64,000 nt of DNA, from contig JBJKYB010000002.1 in NCBI GenBank assembly GCA_045561235.1, positions 434,001-498,000 on the forward strand. Reading direction: 5' to 3'. Source of the stretch: GCA-2705445 sp002705445. GTDB taxonomy: Bacteria > Pseudomonadota > Gammaproteobacteria > Poriferisulfidales > GCA-002705445. Both the position numbers and the translations under genes were made by a program. The notes under the pieces are model-generated. The model searched no databases, had not been told where the DNA came from, and worked only from the letters and a program-made list of their open reading frames with translations. Shown here piece after piece: positions 27,156-35,749 of the stretch (within the stretch, counting starts at the first letter, position 1; each line of letters opens with the position of its first letter).

Positions 27156-29537
27156 TTATATATCTATGTTTACAGCAAAGTGGGCATTTTCTTCTATAAA
27201 TGTTTTTCTTGGAGCAACATTATCACCCATTAAATCATCAAAAGTTTTTATTGCCATTGCTTTGTCTTTCTCTTCAATTTGTATCAGCGTTCTATTTTCA
27301 GGATCCATTGTTGTTTCCCATAACTGCTCCGGGTTCATTTCTCCTAGGCCTTTATACCTTTGGATGGAATAGCCCTTTTTTGCCTCACTTATAATCCAAG
27401 CAAATGTATCTAGAAAGCTTGAAATTTTAATAGTTTTGTCTTGTTTTGTTAAATATGCATCTTCTTTTAAAAGTTCTTTAGATGCTAAAAAATATTCATA
27501 GTAATTTTTATAATCTCGAGAAGCAAAAATGCTAAAGCTAATATTGGTTGTCTTTTTCAAGCCTGCTTCATCATAAATAATATTAAAAGATTCGTTTTCT
27601 TGCACATCTAACGAGAAGTTTTCTGGGCTTAATGATTTAATCCATTTTTTAATATTTTTGCTATCGCTTCCAAAAGCAGGAATTTCTTTGGCTTCAAGCA
27701 GGGTCATAAAATGATTGCCATAATTTCTCAAAATATTTGATTTAGCTTGCTCTGCTTTTTGACAGTGCTTGATTAAAATCTTTAAATTATTGATTTCTAT
27801 GGGTTTTTTTGATTTACTCGATGAATATATATCTATGCCATCTAGACAATCCTTAGTAATATAAGATAATAATTCATTGTCATCTTTTATATATGTTTCG
27901 CTTTTACCTTTCTTAATTTTATATAAAGGCGGTTGTGCAATATAAATATTTCCCTTCTCGATGAGCTTATTCATTTTATTATGAAAGAAAGTTAGTAAGA
28001 GTGTTCTGATATGGGCGCCGTCAACATCGGCGTCTGTCATTATAATAACTTTATGATATCTCAAAGAAGCATAATTTTCTTCTGTCATTTCTTTATCGCT
28101 AAAACCACAGCCAAGTGCAGTTGCCAAAGTCGCAATTTCTTCTGATGCATAAACTTTGTCAGAGCGTTGTTTTTGAACATTTAAAATTTTGCCTTTCAAG
28201 GGAAGTATGGCTTGTGTTCGCCTGTCTCTCCCCTGCTTTGCAGACCCCCCGGCCGAATCACCCTCAACCAAAAATATTTCTGAAAGAGCCGGGTCTTTTT
28301 CCTGACAATCGGCAAGCTTTCCCGGGAGCCCTGCTACATCCATAGCTTTTTTCCTTCTTGTCATTTCTCTTGCTTTTTTTGCTGCTTCTCTTGCTCTAGC
28401 AGCTTCGCTGGCTTTGGCTAAAATTTGCTTTGCGTCCTTTGGGTTTTCCTCTAAAAAACGCTTCATGCTTTCTGTTGCTATTGATTCCACTATGCCTTTT
28501 ACTTCAGATGAAACTAATTTTGCTTTTGTTTGCGAAGAAAATTTAGGATCTGGCATCTTTATTGAAATAATTGCTGTGATTCCTTCTCGAGCATCTTCCC
28601 CATTTATAGCTACTTTATTCTTTTTAGATGAGGGATCTTGTTCGATATAATAATTCATTGCTCTTGTCAGAGCTCCCCTGAAACCTGCAATATGAGTGCC
28701 TCCATCCGACTGGGGTATATTGTTCGTATAGCAGTAAATATTTTCACTATAAGAGCCAGTCCATTGCACAGCCACTTCTACACCAACCTCATCTTTTGTT
28801 GAGGAAAAATAAATAATATTATTATTAATCTTTTCTCTTTTTTCATTTAAATTCTCTACAAATGCTTTTATGCCCCCAGCATAGTGGAACTCTTCTGTTG
28901 TATCTGTTCGGTGATCAGATAAAACTATCTTAATTCCAGAGTTTAAGAAAGAAAGCTCTCTTAGCCTTTTTGCAAGAATATTAAAATGAAACTCTGTGTC
29001 CGTAAAAATCTCTTTGCTTGGCATGAAGGTTACTTTGGTGCCTGTTTCTTTAGTTTTGCTGCCTTTTGAAAGTTTTGTTTGTGGCTCTCCCATAGAGTAG
29101 CTTTGGCTATGAATATTGCCATCTCTACAAATCTCTAATTCCAACTTTTCTGACAAGGCATTTACGACAGAAACACCAACTCCATGAAGTCCTCCGGAGA
29201 CCTTATAAGAATTGTCATCAAATTTTCCCCCGGCATGTAATACAGTCATTATAACTTCCGCTGCGGGTTTTTTTTCTTCGGGATGAAGGTCCACAGGAAT
29301 GCCTCTGCCATTATCAGAAACGGTGATTGAGTTATCTACATTAATTTCTACATTAATTTCATCACAATGCCCAGCTAAGGCCTCGTCAATAGAATTATCC
29401 ACTACTTCAAAAACCATATGATGAAGACCAGTGCCATCATCTGTATCTCCTATATACATGCCAGGTCTTTTTCTGACAGCCTCCAGGCCTTTTAAAACCT
29501 TGATATTTGACGAATCATATTTAGGTGTATTTGCCAT
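27156..29537 (-). CDS. gyrB: DNA gyrase subunit B
   Basis: 793 aa. GHKL ATPase motifs: EVVDNSIDEALAGHCDE, DNGRGIPVD, VLHAGGKFDD and GGLHGVGVSVVNALS. TOPRIM motifs: EIFLVEGDSAGGSAKQG and DADVDGAHIRTLLLTFF. The length, close to the 804 aa of E. coli, indicates the long insertion typical of Gram-negative GyrB. C-terminal RYKGLGEMNPEQLWETTMDP is present. The ATG shares its last base with the end of recF. Confidence 0.98.
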   Translation of the reverse strand: MANTPKYDSSNIKVLKGLEAVRKRPGMYIGDTDDGTGLHHMVFEVVDNSIDEALAGHCDEINVEINVDNSITVSDNGRGIPVDLHPEEKKPAAEVIMTVLHAGGKFDDNSYKVSGGLHGVGVSVVNALSEKLELEICRDGNIHSQSYSMGEPQTKLSKGSKTKETGTKVTFMPSKEIFTDTEFHFNILAKRLRELSFLNSGIKIVLSDHRTDTTEEFHYAGGIKAFVENLNEKREKINNNIIYFSSTKDEVGVEVAVQWTGSYSENIYCYTNNIPQSDGGTHIAGFRGALTRAMNYYIEQDPSSKKNKVAINGEDAREGITAIISIKMPDPKFSSQTKAKLVSSEVKGIVESIATESMKRFLEENPKDAKQILAKASEAARAREAAKKAREMTRRKKAMDVAGLPGKLADCQEKDPALSEIFLVEGDSAGGSAKQGRDRRTQAILPLKGKILNVQKQRSDKVYASEEIATLATALGCGFSDKEMTEENYASLRYHKVIIMTDADVDGAHIRTLLLTFFHNKMNKLIEKGNIYIAQPPLYKIKKGKSETYIKDDNELLSYITKDCLDGIDIYSSSKSKKPIEINNLKILIKHCQKAEQAKSNILRNYGNHFMTLLEAKEIPAFGSDSKNIKKWIKSLSPENFSLDVQENESFNIIYDEAGLKKTTNISFSIFASRDYKNYYEYFLASKELLKEDAYLTKQDKTIKISSFLDTFAWIISEAKKGYSIQRYKGLGEMNPEQLWETTMDPENRTLIQIEEKDKAMAIKTFDDLMGDNVAPRKTFIEENAHFAVNIDI

Positions 29538-30595
29538 TACGTTATCTCTCCATGTTCCACGTGAAACACATTCGCGTCCATTTCACATAAAATGTCAGCC
29601 AAAACTGAATCATTTAAAGCTGTTAAAAAAATTTGAGAATTTGTCTCAAATAGCCTTTCAAGAATCTTTTCCTGCATGTCCAAAGTAAGCTCTGCCGACA
29701 AATCATCTACTAGTATTATGCTTGGAAATTCTCTTCTTTCATAGAATTCTTTAGATTGAGATAATAACATAATATTCGCAATAAGCTTTTGCTGCCCTCT
29801 TGAACATACTTTTTGGGCCTCTCGACCATTTAAGCTTATTGATATATTTGCGTTTTGCGGCCCCACGCTTGTATATCCTCTTTCCTCATCAATTGCCCTT
29901 TTGGCACTCAAAGAATCAAAAAGAGAGCTATTTTCTTCCCAGCCTTGCTCATATAAAAAAGACAATTCTAAATTTGGCAAAATATGTTCCTTGTTTTGTT
30001 GAAAGTGTTTATCTAAATTGGCCATATGGCTAGCCCTCATTTTCGTAATCTGTTCCCCAGCCTCAGCAAGCTTTTCCAGCCAAATATCGTCTTTTAGCGC
30101 TCTCGTCTTTAAGGCCTCATTCCTTTGCTTAAGCAGCTTTATGTAGCTTGTCCATTCTTTTTTAAAATTTTGTTCCACGTGAAACAATCCCCAGTCCAAG
30201 AATGCCCTTCTTTCAGAAGGCGGCCCTTCGATTAAATTATGGCTGCTAGGGTGAATGCTCAATATCGCAAGTTCTTGCGCCAAAAGAGATTGTTTTTTTT
30301 CTTCTTTGTCATTTATCAAAACCCTTGTTTTGTTTTTCTCTTTGTGTATTTCGAGCTTTTTTCCGCTTCCCCCAATTGTTGCTCCAACGTAAAAACTCTT
30401 TTCTCCGCTACTAACTAGGCTTTCAAATTTATTTGTTCTAAAGCTTCTCCCGCGAGAAAGTATGTCTAATGATTCTAAGACCGATGTTTTCCCGGCAGCA
30501 TTCTCGCCAATAATGACATTCGTTTTTTGGTTTAACGTTAAATTTGCTTCTCTTATATTTCTAATTTTTCTTAAAGAAAGCCTGTTTAAGAACAT
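29537..30595 (-). CDS. recF: DNA replication and repair protein RecF
   Basis: 352 aa SMC-like ATPase that helps load RecA at gaps. Walker A in NVIIGENAAGKTSVLESL at the N-terminus, signature SRGQQKLIANIMLLSQ near 268, Walker B in IILVDDLSAELT near 303. Its coding sequence contains two perfect parS palindromes, each read as Phe-His-Val-Glu. It lies 3 bp after dnaN and meets gyrB directly. Confidence 0.95.
   Translation of the reverse strand: MFLNRLSLRKIRNIREANLTLNQKTNVIIGENAAGKTSVLESLDILSRGRSFRTNKFESLVSSGEKSFYVGATIGGSGKKLEIHKEKNKTRVLINDKEEKKQSLLAQELAILSIHPSSHNLIEGPPSERRAFLDWGLFHVEQNFKKEWTSYIKLLKQRNEALKTRALKDDIWLEKLAEAGEQITKMRASHMANLDKHFQQNKEHILPNLELSFLYEQGWEENSSLFDSLSAKRAIDEERGYTSVGPQNANISISLNGREAQKVCSRGQQKLIANIMLLSQSKEFYERREFPSIILVDDLSAELTLDMQEKILERLFETNSQIFLTALNDSVLADILCEMDANVFHVEHGEIT
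29553..29568. promoter_or_regulatory. parS: parS centromere site 1
   Basis: Perfect 16-bp palindrome TGTTCCACGTGAAACA, the canonical chromosomal parS bound by ParB. It lies in the last codons of recF, 15 bp from the gyrB start. parA and parB are encoded about 10 kb away at 39.6-41.2 kb. Confidence 0.95.
30171..30186. promoter_or_regulatory. parS: parS centromere site 2
   Basis: A second perfect copy of TGTTCCACGTGAAACA, 618 bp from the first, in the middle of recF. Two exact 16-mers this close to oriC are strong evidence for the ParB loading zone. Confidence 0.95.
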
Positions 30596-30598
30596 TTC

Positions 30599-31711
30599 TT
30601 ATAGTCTCAATGGCATAACAACATAGCTTGAGGAGCCATCATTTTCTGGAGAGAGAAGCGCGCTACTATTTGCATCTTTAAGACTGATTTGAACCTTTTT
30701 GGTTTTTATAACATTTAAAACATCTATTAAATAGTTTACATTAAACCCTACCTCTATAGATTCTCCGCTATATTCTGCTTTTATATCGTCTGTGGCTTCT
30801 TCTTTTTCGGGGTTGTTAGCACTAACTTTTATTTCGTTTTCTTCAAAGTTTAATCTAACTCCCCTAAATCTATCGTTTGACAGAATAGAGACCCGTATAA
30901 GGGCTTCTTTAAACGATTTACAATCCACCATCACGTGTTTGTCTGCGTCAACAGGAATAACTTTTTCATAATCTGGAAACTTGCCGTCAATAAGCTTAGA
31001 TATGGCAGAAGAACTCTTGCTAATAACTTGCAGATGATTTTTAGAAATTGCTACCTCAAGTTCCTCGCCAGCTTCTTCAAGCTGCTTATCGATTTCAATT
31101 ACGCCTTTTCTCGGAATTATTGCGCTCACGTTTTTTTGCAAACCAAGCTGAGCTGATACGCCAGCTTTTGCGAGCCTATGTCCATCAGTTGCAACACCAA
31201 AAACATCTTCGTTCGTCATAAACATGTATAAACCGTTTAAATAATATCTGACATCTTGTTGAGCCATTGCAAAAGAAGTCTTTTGAACTATATCTTTAAA
31301 ATCGTTTGATTTTAATGAAAAATTTACACTATTTTCTTCTTCTGGCTCCATCAGTGGGAAAGTTTTCGCATCAAGGGCAGAGAGAATAAACTTGCTTTTT
31401 TTGGATTTTATTTTCAACTTACCTTCGTCTTCCTTCTCTATCTCAAGAACGGCGTCATCTGGCAAGCCTTTACCAATATCAAATAATTTTCTTCCAGGAA
31501 TTGTTAAATCTTCAGCCAAGTTTGAGCCATCCTCGAGAGACAAATCTGATGTTAGTTGAACCTCTAGATCTGAAGCAACAACTTCGCAAGACTCTTCGCT
31601 TTTCCTAATCAAAATATGACTAAGAATTGGCATAGTTTGTCTTTTTTCTACAACACCAATTATTTTTTGTAATGCTTTTATTAAGTTTTCTTTAGTAATT
31701 ATTAATTTCAT
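30599..31711 (-). CDS. dnaN: DNA polymerase III beta sliding clamp
   Basis: 370 aa with the three-fold repeated clamp architecture. It begins MKLIITKENLIKALQKIIGVVEKRQTMPIL, contains FSLKSNDFKDIVQKTSFAMAQQDVRYYLNG in the second domain, and ends SYVVMPLRL, the classical clamp C-terminus. The clamp binds DNA polymerase III and other partners. It lies between dnaA (184 bp spacer) and recF (3 bp). Confidence 0.98.
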   Translation of the reverse strand: MKLIITKENLIKALQKIIGVVEKRQTMPILSHILIRKSEESCEVVASDLEVQLTSDLSLEDGSNLAEDLTIPGRKLFDIGKGLPDDAVLEIEKEDEGKLKIKSKKSKFILSALDAKTFPLMEPEEENSVNFSLKSNDFKDIVQKTSFAMAQQDVRYYLNGLYMFMTNEDVFGVATDGHRLAKAGVSAQLGLQKNVSAIIPRKGVIEIDKQLEEAGEELEVAISKNHLQVISKSSSAISKLIDGKFPDYEKVIPVDADKHVMVDCKSFKEALIRVSILSNDRFRGVRLNFEENEIKVSANNPEKEEATDDIKAEYSGESIEVGFNVNYLIDVLNVIKTKKVQISLKDANSSALLSPENDGSSSYVVMPLRL

Positions 31712-31895
31712 ATTTTATATATTATTTATTATTATTAAGCCATTTTTCTGTATATATGGTAAAAAATTTCAGTAGATTCAATATCTTGAGAGAATATTAA
31801 CCTGTTAATAAATATTTTTATTGTGTTAATTAATATATTTTTTTTAAGGTATACAGTTTTATTATGTAAATATATACAGGTTTTTAACATCATGT
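31712..31895. other. AT-rich dnaA-dnaN spacer
   Basis: 184 bp with long A and T runs and no open frame. I see no perfect DnaA box. It may hold the dnaN promoter or an unwinding region, but nothing specific can be called. Confidence 0.4.
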
Positions 31896-33209
31896 TTATG
31901 TGCTTAAAGACCTCCTTAAATTTATTAAATCTTCTTTTATCTTATTATCGGTAGCAGCTACTTCAACAATCTTTTTGCACGCATGTAAAACGGTTGTATG
32001 GTCTCTGCCTCCAAAGGCGTCTCCTATTTCAGGCAAGCTGTGATTAGTTAGCTCTTTTGCTAGAGACATAGCTAGCTGGCGCGGCCTCGCTAGAGATCTA
32101 TTTCGTTTTGCTGATAAAAGATCCGAAATCCTTATTTTGTAATAATTAGCTACCGTCTTTTGTATATTGTCAATCGTCACCATCTTATTTTGAAGAGATA
32201 TAAGATCATTTAATGCTTCTTTAGCAAAGTTTAATGTTATTTCTTTGCCAGTAAATTGTGAGTTCGCTATTACTCTTCGTAAAGCGCCTTCAAGCTCTCT
32301 AACATTTGATTGTATGCATTTTGCTATAAAAAATGCTACGTCAGTATCTAAATTTGTGCCTATAGACGCAGCCTTTTTTTGTAAAATTGCAACGCGAGTT
32401 TCAAGTTCCGGCGGCTCAATGGATTGAGTTAATCCCCAGCCAAAGCGTGATTTTAACCTTTCGTCAAGGCCATTTACCTCTTTTGGATATCTGTCGCAAG
32501 TCAAAACTATTTGACAATTTCCTTCAAGCAAAGTGTTAAAAGTGTGAAAAAATTCTTCTTGCGATCTTTCTTTGCCCGCAAAGAATTGAATATCATCAAT
32601 TAATAAGGCGTCAGCAGATCTATAAAATTCCTTAAAAGAATCAATTTTGTTATGCTGAAGCGCTCGCACCATGTCCGCAACAAATTTTTCAGAATGAAGA
32701 TATAGAATTTTAGCATTACTGTTTTGTTTAAGGATATTGTTCCCGATAGCATTCATTAGATGGGTTTTTCCAAGCCCAACACCTCCGTAAATGAAAAAAG
32801 GATTATATGTAGAGCCTGGATTGCTTGAAACTTGAAGAGCCGCAGCTCTAGCAAGCTCATTTGATTTGCCAGTCACAAAGTTGTCGAATGTGAAGTCTGA
32901 AGAAAATTTAAGATTATCGTTAAAAGAATCTCGCTTATCTTCTTGAAATATATGCTTATCTGCATCAATCTTCTGCGAAATTCCTCCAACTTCAAAGTTG
33001 AAGTTATAGTCTGAGTCTTTAAGTCTTTTCAGAAAGTATTCGCTGAGGTTTTCATTTGCCCAGTCAACAGCATACTGATTTGGTGCTGTTATTTTTATAG
33101 TTTTATCTTCTGTAATAGCCTGTAATGGTCGAACCCAGGTGTTAAACTGCTGCTCATCAAAGTTATTTTGAAGCTCAACTAAACATTGTTCCCAAAATCC
33201 TGGCTGCAT
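31896..33209 (-). CDS. dnaA: Chromosomal replication initiator protein
   Basis: 437 aa from the ATG at 33209, chosen because the conserved domain I start, FWEQCLVELQNNFDEQQFNTWVRPL, follows at once; the longer frame to 33362 encodes a non-conserved extension that would run through the origin. AAA+ motifs: GGVGLGKTHLMNAIGN (Walker A), ALLIDDIQFFAGKE (Walker B), SNVRELEGALRR (sensor 2). The C-terminal DNA-binding signature is GGRDHTTVLHACKKI. DnaA opens oriC and also regulates transcription. Confidence 0.97.
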   Translation of the reverse strand: MQPGFWEQCLVELQNNFDEQQFNTWVRPLQAITEDKTIKITAPNQYAVDWANENLSEYFLKRLKDSDYNFNFEVGGISQKIDADKHIFQEDKRDSFNDNLKFSSDFTFDNFVTGKSNELARAAALQVSSNPGSTYNPFFIYGGVGLGKTHLMNAIGNNILKQNSNAKILYLHSEKFVADMVRALQHNKIDSFKEFYRSADALLIDDIQFFAGKERSQEEFFHTFNTLLEGNCQIVLTCDRYPKEVNGLDERLKSRFGWGLTQSIEPPELETRVAILQKKAASIGTNLDTDVAFFIAKCIQSNVRELEGALRRVIANSQFTGKEITLNFAKEALNDLISLQNKMVTIDNIQKTVANYYKIRISDLLSAKRNRSLARPRQLAMSLAKELTNHSLPEIGDAFGGRDHTTVLHACKKIVEVAATDNKIKEDLINLRRSLST

Positions 33210-33409
33210 ATTATTATGTTTACATCCTTTGAAGTGATTTCTAAAATTATTATTTTTAATATATATTATACTTATCCACAAGAGAAATAAATCAACAAAT
33301 CTGTGTAAAAATTGTGGATAAGTTATGTAAAGAAGTGTGATAAAGTAGCTATTGACAAACAAAGCCTATAGAAGTAATGTCGCCTGCAGAATATTATGGA
33401 ATTATTTAA
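33210..33409. other. oriC: Probable origin of replication (oriC) in the dnaA-rpmH spacer
   Basis: A 200-bp spacer between divergent dnaA and rpmH. It has two perfect DnaA boxes in opposite orientation, TTATCCACA at 33272-33280 and TGTGGATAA at 33313-33321, next to an A+T-only run at about 33246-33270 that could melt. In pseudomonads and several other gammaproteobacteria the origin is in this same spacer. The number of boxes is low, so extra, weaker sites or a second region next to dnaN may contribute. Confidence 0.7.
33352..33380 (+). promoter_or_regulatory. Putative rpmH promoter
   Basis: TTGACA at 33352-33357, 17 bp, then TAATGT at 33375-33380, ending 29 bp before the rpmH start. A perfect -35 with a weak -10. 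Confidence 0.5.
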
Positions 33410-33544
33410 ATGAAAAGAACGTACCAACCAAGCAAAATTAAAAGAAAAAGAACTCATGGCTTTAGGTCAAGAATGAGCACCTCCGGCGGGAGAGCAGTTA
33501 TAAATGCAAGAAGAGCAAAAGGAAGAAAGCGTCTTTCCGTATAA
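33410..33544 (+). CDS. rpmH: 50S ribosomal protein L34
   Basis: 44 aa basic protein starting MKRTYQPSKIKRKRTHGFRS and ending GRKRLSV, essentially the standard bacterial L34 sequence. It is the first gene of rpmH-rnpA-yidD-yidC-mnmE, and its 3' end overlaps the long version of rnpA. Confidence 0.97.
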   Translation: MKRTYQPSKIKRKRTHGFRSRMSTSGGRAVINARRAKGRKRLSV

Positions 33545-33890
33545 TGTAAAAAAACGCAATGTTTTTAAAGTCGAGACAATGCGATTAACAAACCCAAAAG
33601 ATTTTAAAAAGTGTTTTCAAGCTGGGAAAAGAACAAATAATAAGGTTTTTTCCCTATACTATTTAGAAAATGGCGGTCTGCCCGGCAGGCTCGGTGTTAA
33701 CATTGCCAAAAGTAAAATTAATAAAGCGGTAGATAGAAATAAAATTAAAAGAGTAGCTAGAGAAGTTTTTAGGAAAGGTAGTTTTAAGGGATTGGATATA
33801 GTCTTGCTCTTAAAAAATGAAAAAAATTATGATGAGACAGAGTGTTTTATGCTGGTCCAAGATGTATTTAGTAATATAATAAAAAAATGA
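33504..33890 (+). CDS. rnpA: Ribonuclease P protein component
   Basis: 128 aa from ATG 33504, which overlaps rpmH by 41 bp; ATG 33579 gives 103 aa. The core starts MRLTNPKDFKKCFQAGKR, and the RNR-type motif is VDRNKIKRVAREVFR. E. coli RnpA starts about ten residues upstream of the equivalent of this core, and no start codon exists there, so either the overlapping start is used (as reported for Thermus rnpA/rpmH) or the protein is short. It binds the RNase P RNA to mature tRNA 5' ends. Its stop overlaps yidD. Confidence 0.92.
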   Translation: MQEEQKEESVFPYNVKKRNVFKVETMRLTNPKDFKKCFQAGKRTNNKVFSLYYLENGGLPGRLGVNIAKSKINKAVDRNKIKRVAREVFRKGSFKGLDIVLLLKNEKNYDETECFMLVQDVFSNIIKK

Positions 33891-34102
33891 ATTATTTGTT
33901 AATCAAGTTAATACGACTTTATCAAATTACACTCAGCGCTTTTGTTGGGCAGCATTGTAGGTTCACGCCGACGTGTTCAAATTATGCAATTGAAGCCATA
34001 AAAAATCACGGGCTGACTAAAGGTTTAGCGCTTTCAACAAAAAGAGTTTGTAAATGTCATCCTTGGTCAGAAGGTGGCGTAGATGAGGTGCCTAAAAAAT
34101 GA
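33887..34102 (+). CDS. yidD: Membrane protein insertion efficiency factor YidD
   Basis: 71 aa. Family motifs: LIRLYQITLS, FTPTCSNYAIEAIKNHG with two Cys, and KRVCKCHPWSEGGVDEVP. It is a small amphipathic protein thought to assist YidC-dependent insertion. ATGA overlaps with both rnpA and yidC show tight coupling. Confidence 0.95.
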   Translation: MNYLLIKLIRLYQITLSAFVGQHCRFTPTCSNYAIEAIKNHGLTKGLALSTKRVCKCHPWSEGGVDEVPKK

Positions 34103-35742
34103 GCAACAGGTTCCTTCTATATATTGCTTTTACACTAGTGCTTTTCATGATTTGGCAACAATGGAAAATGGAGCAAATGCCGGCAACCGAAAATATTTCT
34201 TCAGCTGAGAGCGCTCCAATAATAAATCAGGATCTGCCAGAAGTTGCCACGTCAAAATTAAATTCAGAAAAGGAGCTGGCTGATAATAGAAAAACTATAA
34301 AAGAGATAAATATTACTTCAGGTGAAGAAGTAACCATTTCGAATGACGAGCTTCAAGTCGTTGTTGATTCTGCAGGCGGCACTATAAAACAAGCAAAGCT
34401 TTTAAAGTATTTTAAAACTACAGATCCAAATAGCACAAATATTAAACTTTTAGATTCTCAGACTGATTTCTATATTGCCCAGTCAGGGCTATTGCATGAT
34501 AAAAGCTCTAGCAAGGATAACGTAAATGGATTAGCCCCAAACCATCACGATTTATTTTTTATAAAAAATAAAAAAAGTGATAGCGTTATTTTAGAATGGA
34601 AGAGCAAAAATGGCGAGTTAATAGTTCTAAAAAAAATATATTTGGACGACTCTGGCTATAAGATCCACATAGAAAACAAGGTGATTAATAATTCAAAAAA
34701 AGCATGGGCTGGAAGGCAGTATAGGCAAATTCGAAGAAAAAGCGCTGGCGAGGGAAGATCCTGGGTAACCCCAACATTTACAGGCGGCGCTTATTATGAC
34801 GGAACATACAATAAAGTTTCATACAGCGAAATTTCAGAAAAAAAACCTAAATTAAATGTTCAAAGTGGCTGGGTAGCAATGATGGAGCATTACTTTGTTA
34901 GTTCTTGGTTTTTTTCAAAAAATGAAAATAACCTTTTTTATACCAAAGAGATTTTCATAGACAACTCAAGAAGTGATTATATTATTGGCGCAAGGTCTGA
35001 AGCCGCATTGATTCAGCCGGGAGATAGCGCAAAGTTTTTATCAAAATTATATGTTGGGCCAAAACTTCAAAAAGAGCTCGAAAAAATTGCAGACGGGTTA
35101 GAGCTTACTATTGATTATGGCGTCCTTACATTTATTTCAAAACCTCTTTTTTGGTTACTCGATAAAATTTATTCATTCGTTGGAAATTGGGGCTGGGCAA
35201 TTATTTTACTTACCTTATTGATCAAGTTAGCTTTTTATAAACTCTCCGCCACAAGCTATAGATCTATGGCAAAAATGAAGCAGTTTACGCCAAAAATACA
35301 ATCTATTAGGGAGAGGTATGGAAGCGATAGGCAAAAAATGAATCAAGCTATGATGGACATGTATCGACAAGAAAAAATAAATCCGCTTGGTGGGTGCTGG
35401 CCAATTTTAATCCAGATACCTGTATTTATTGCCTTATATTGGGTCCTTTTGGAGAGTGTTGAATTAAGACAGGCTAATTTTATATTTTGGTTAGATGATT
35501 TATCTGCAAAAGACCCATACTATGTTCTTCCTTTGTTAATGGGCATTTCAATGTATTTTCAACAAAAACTTAATCCTGCTCCCCCTGATCCGGTTCAAGC
35601 ACGAGTAATGCAAATGTTACCAATTATTTTCACAGCTTTTTTTGCATTTTTCCCTTCCGGCTTGGTTTTATATTGGGTTGTTAATAATATACTATCTATT
35701 GCACAGCAATGGAAAATAACGCAAACAATTACCGCTAAGTAA
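34099..35742 (+). CDS. yidC: Membrane protein insertase YidC
   Basis: 547 aa, the Gram-negative long form. N-terminal helix FLLYIAFTLVLFMIWQQW, then a large periplasmic domain (residues about 60-340), then five C-terminal helices of the Oxa1 core including GNWGWAIILLTLLIKLAFYKLS, NPLGGCWPILIQIPVFIALYWVL and FPSGLVLYWVVNNILSIAQQ. It inserts and folds inner-membrane proteins, including ATP synthase subunits encoded downstream. Confidence 0.97.
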   Translation: MSNRFLLYIAFTLVLFMIWQQWKMEQMPATENISSAESAPIINQDLPEVATSKLNSEKELADNRKTIKEINITSGEEVTISNDELQVVVDSAGGTIKQAKLLKYFKTTDPNSTNIKLLDSQTDFYIAQSGLLHDKSSSKDNVNGLAPNHHDLFFIKNKKSDSVILEWKSKNGELIVLKKIYLDDSGYKIHIENKVINNSKKAWAGRQYRQIRRKSAGEGRSWVTPTFTGGAYYDGTYNKVSYSEISEKKPKLNVQSGWVAMMEHYFVSSWFFSKNENNLFYTKEIFIDNSRSDYIIGARSEAALIQPGDSAKFLSKLYVGPKLQKELEKIADGLELTIDYGVLTFISKPLFWLLDKIYSFVGNWGWAIILLTLLIKLAFYKLSATSYRSMAKMKQFTPKIQSIRERYGSDRQKMNQAMMDMYRQEKINPLGGCWPILIQIPVFIALYWVLLESVELRQANFIFWLDDLSAKDPYYVLPLLMGISMYFQQKLNPAPPDPVQARVMQMLPIIFTAFFAFFPSGLVLYWVVNNILSIAQQWKITQTITAK

Positions 35743-35749
35743 AATTAAA

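Noticed and set aside
30925..30945. Third parS-like CACGTG site in dnaN
   Set aside because: Only the central CACGTG and a few flanking bases match; the full 16-bp palindrome is absent.
33210..33362. Longer DnaA starting at 33362
   Set aside because: The extra 51 residues are hydrophobic, not conserved, and would be encoded by the DnaA-box region. The ATG at 33209 matches the family start.
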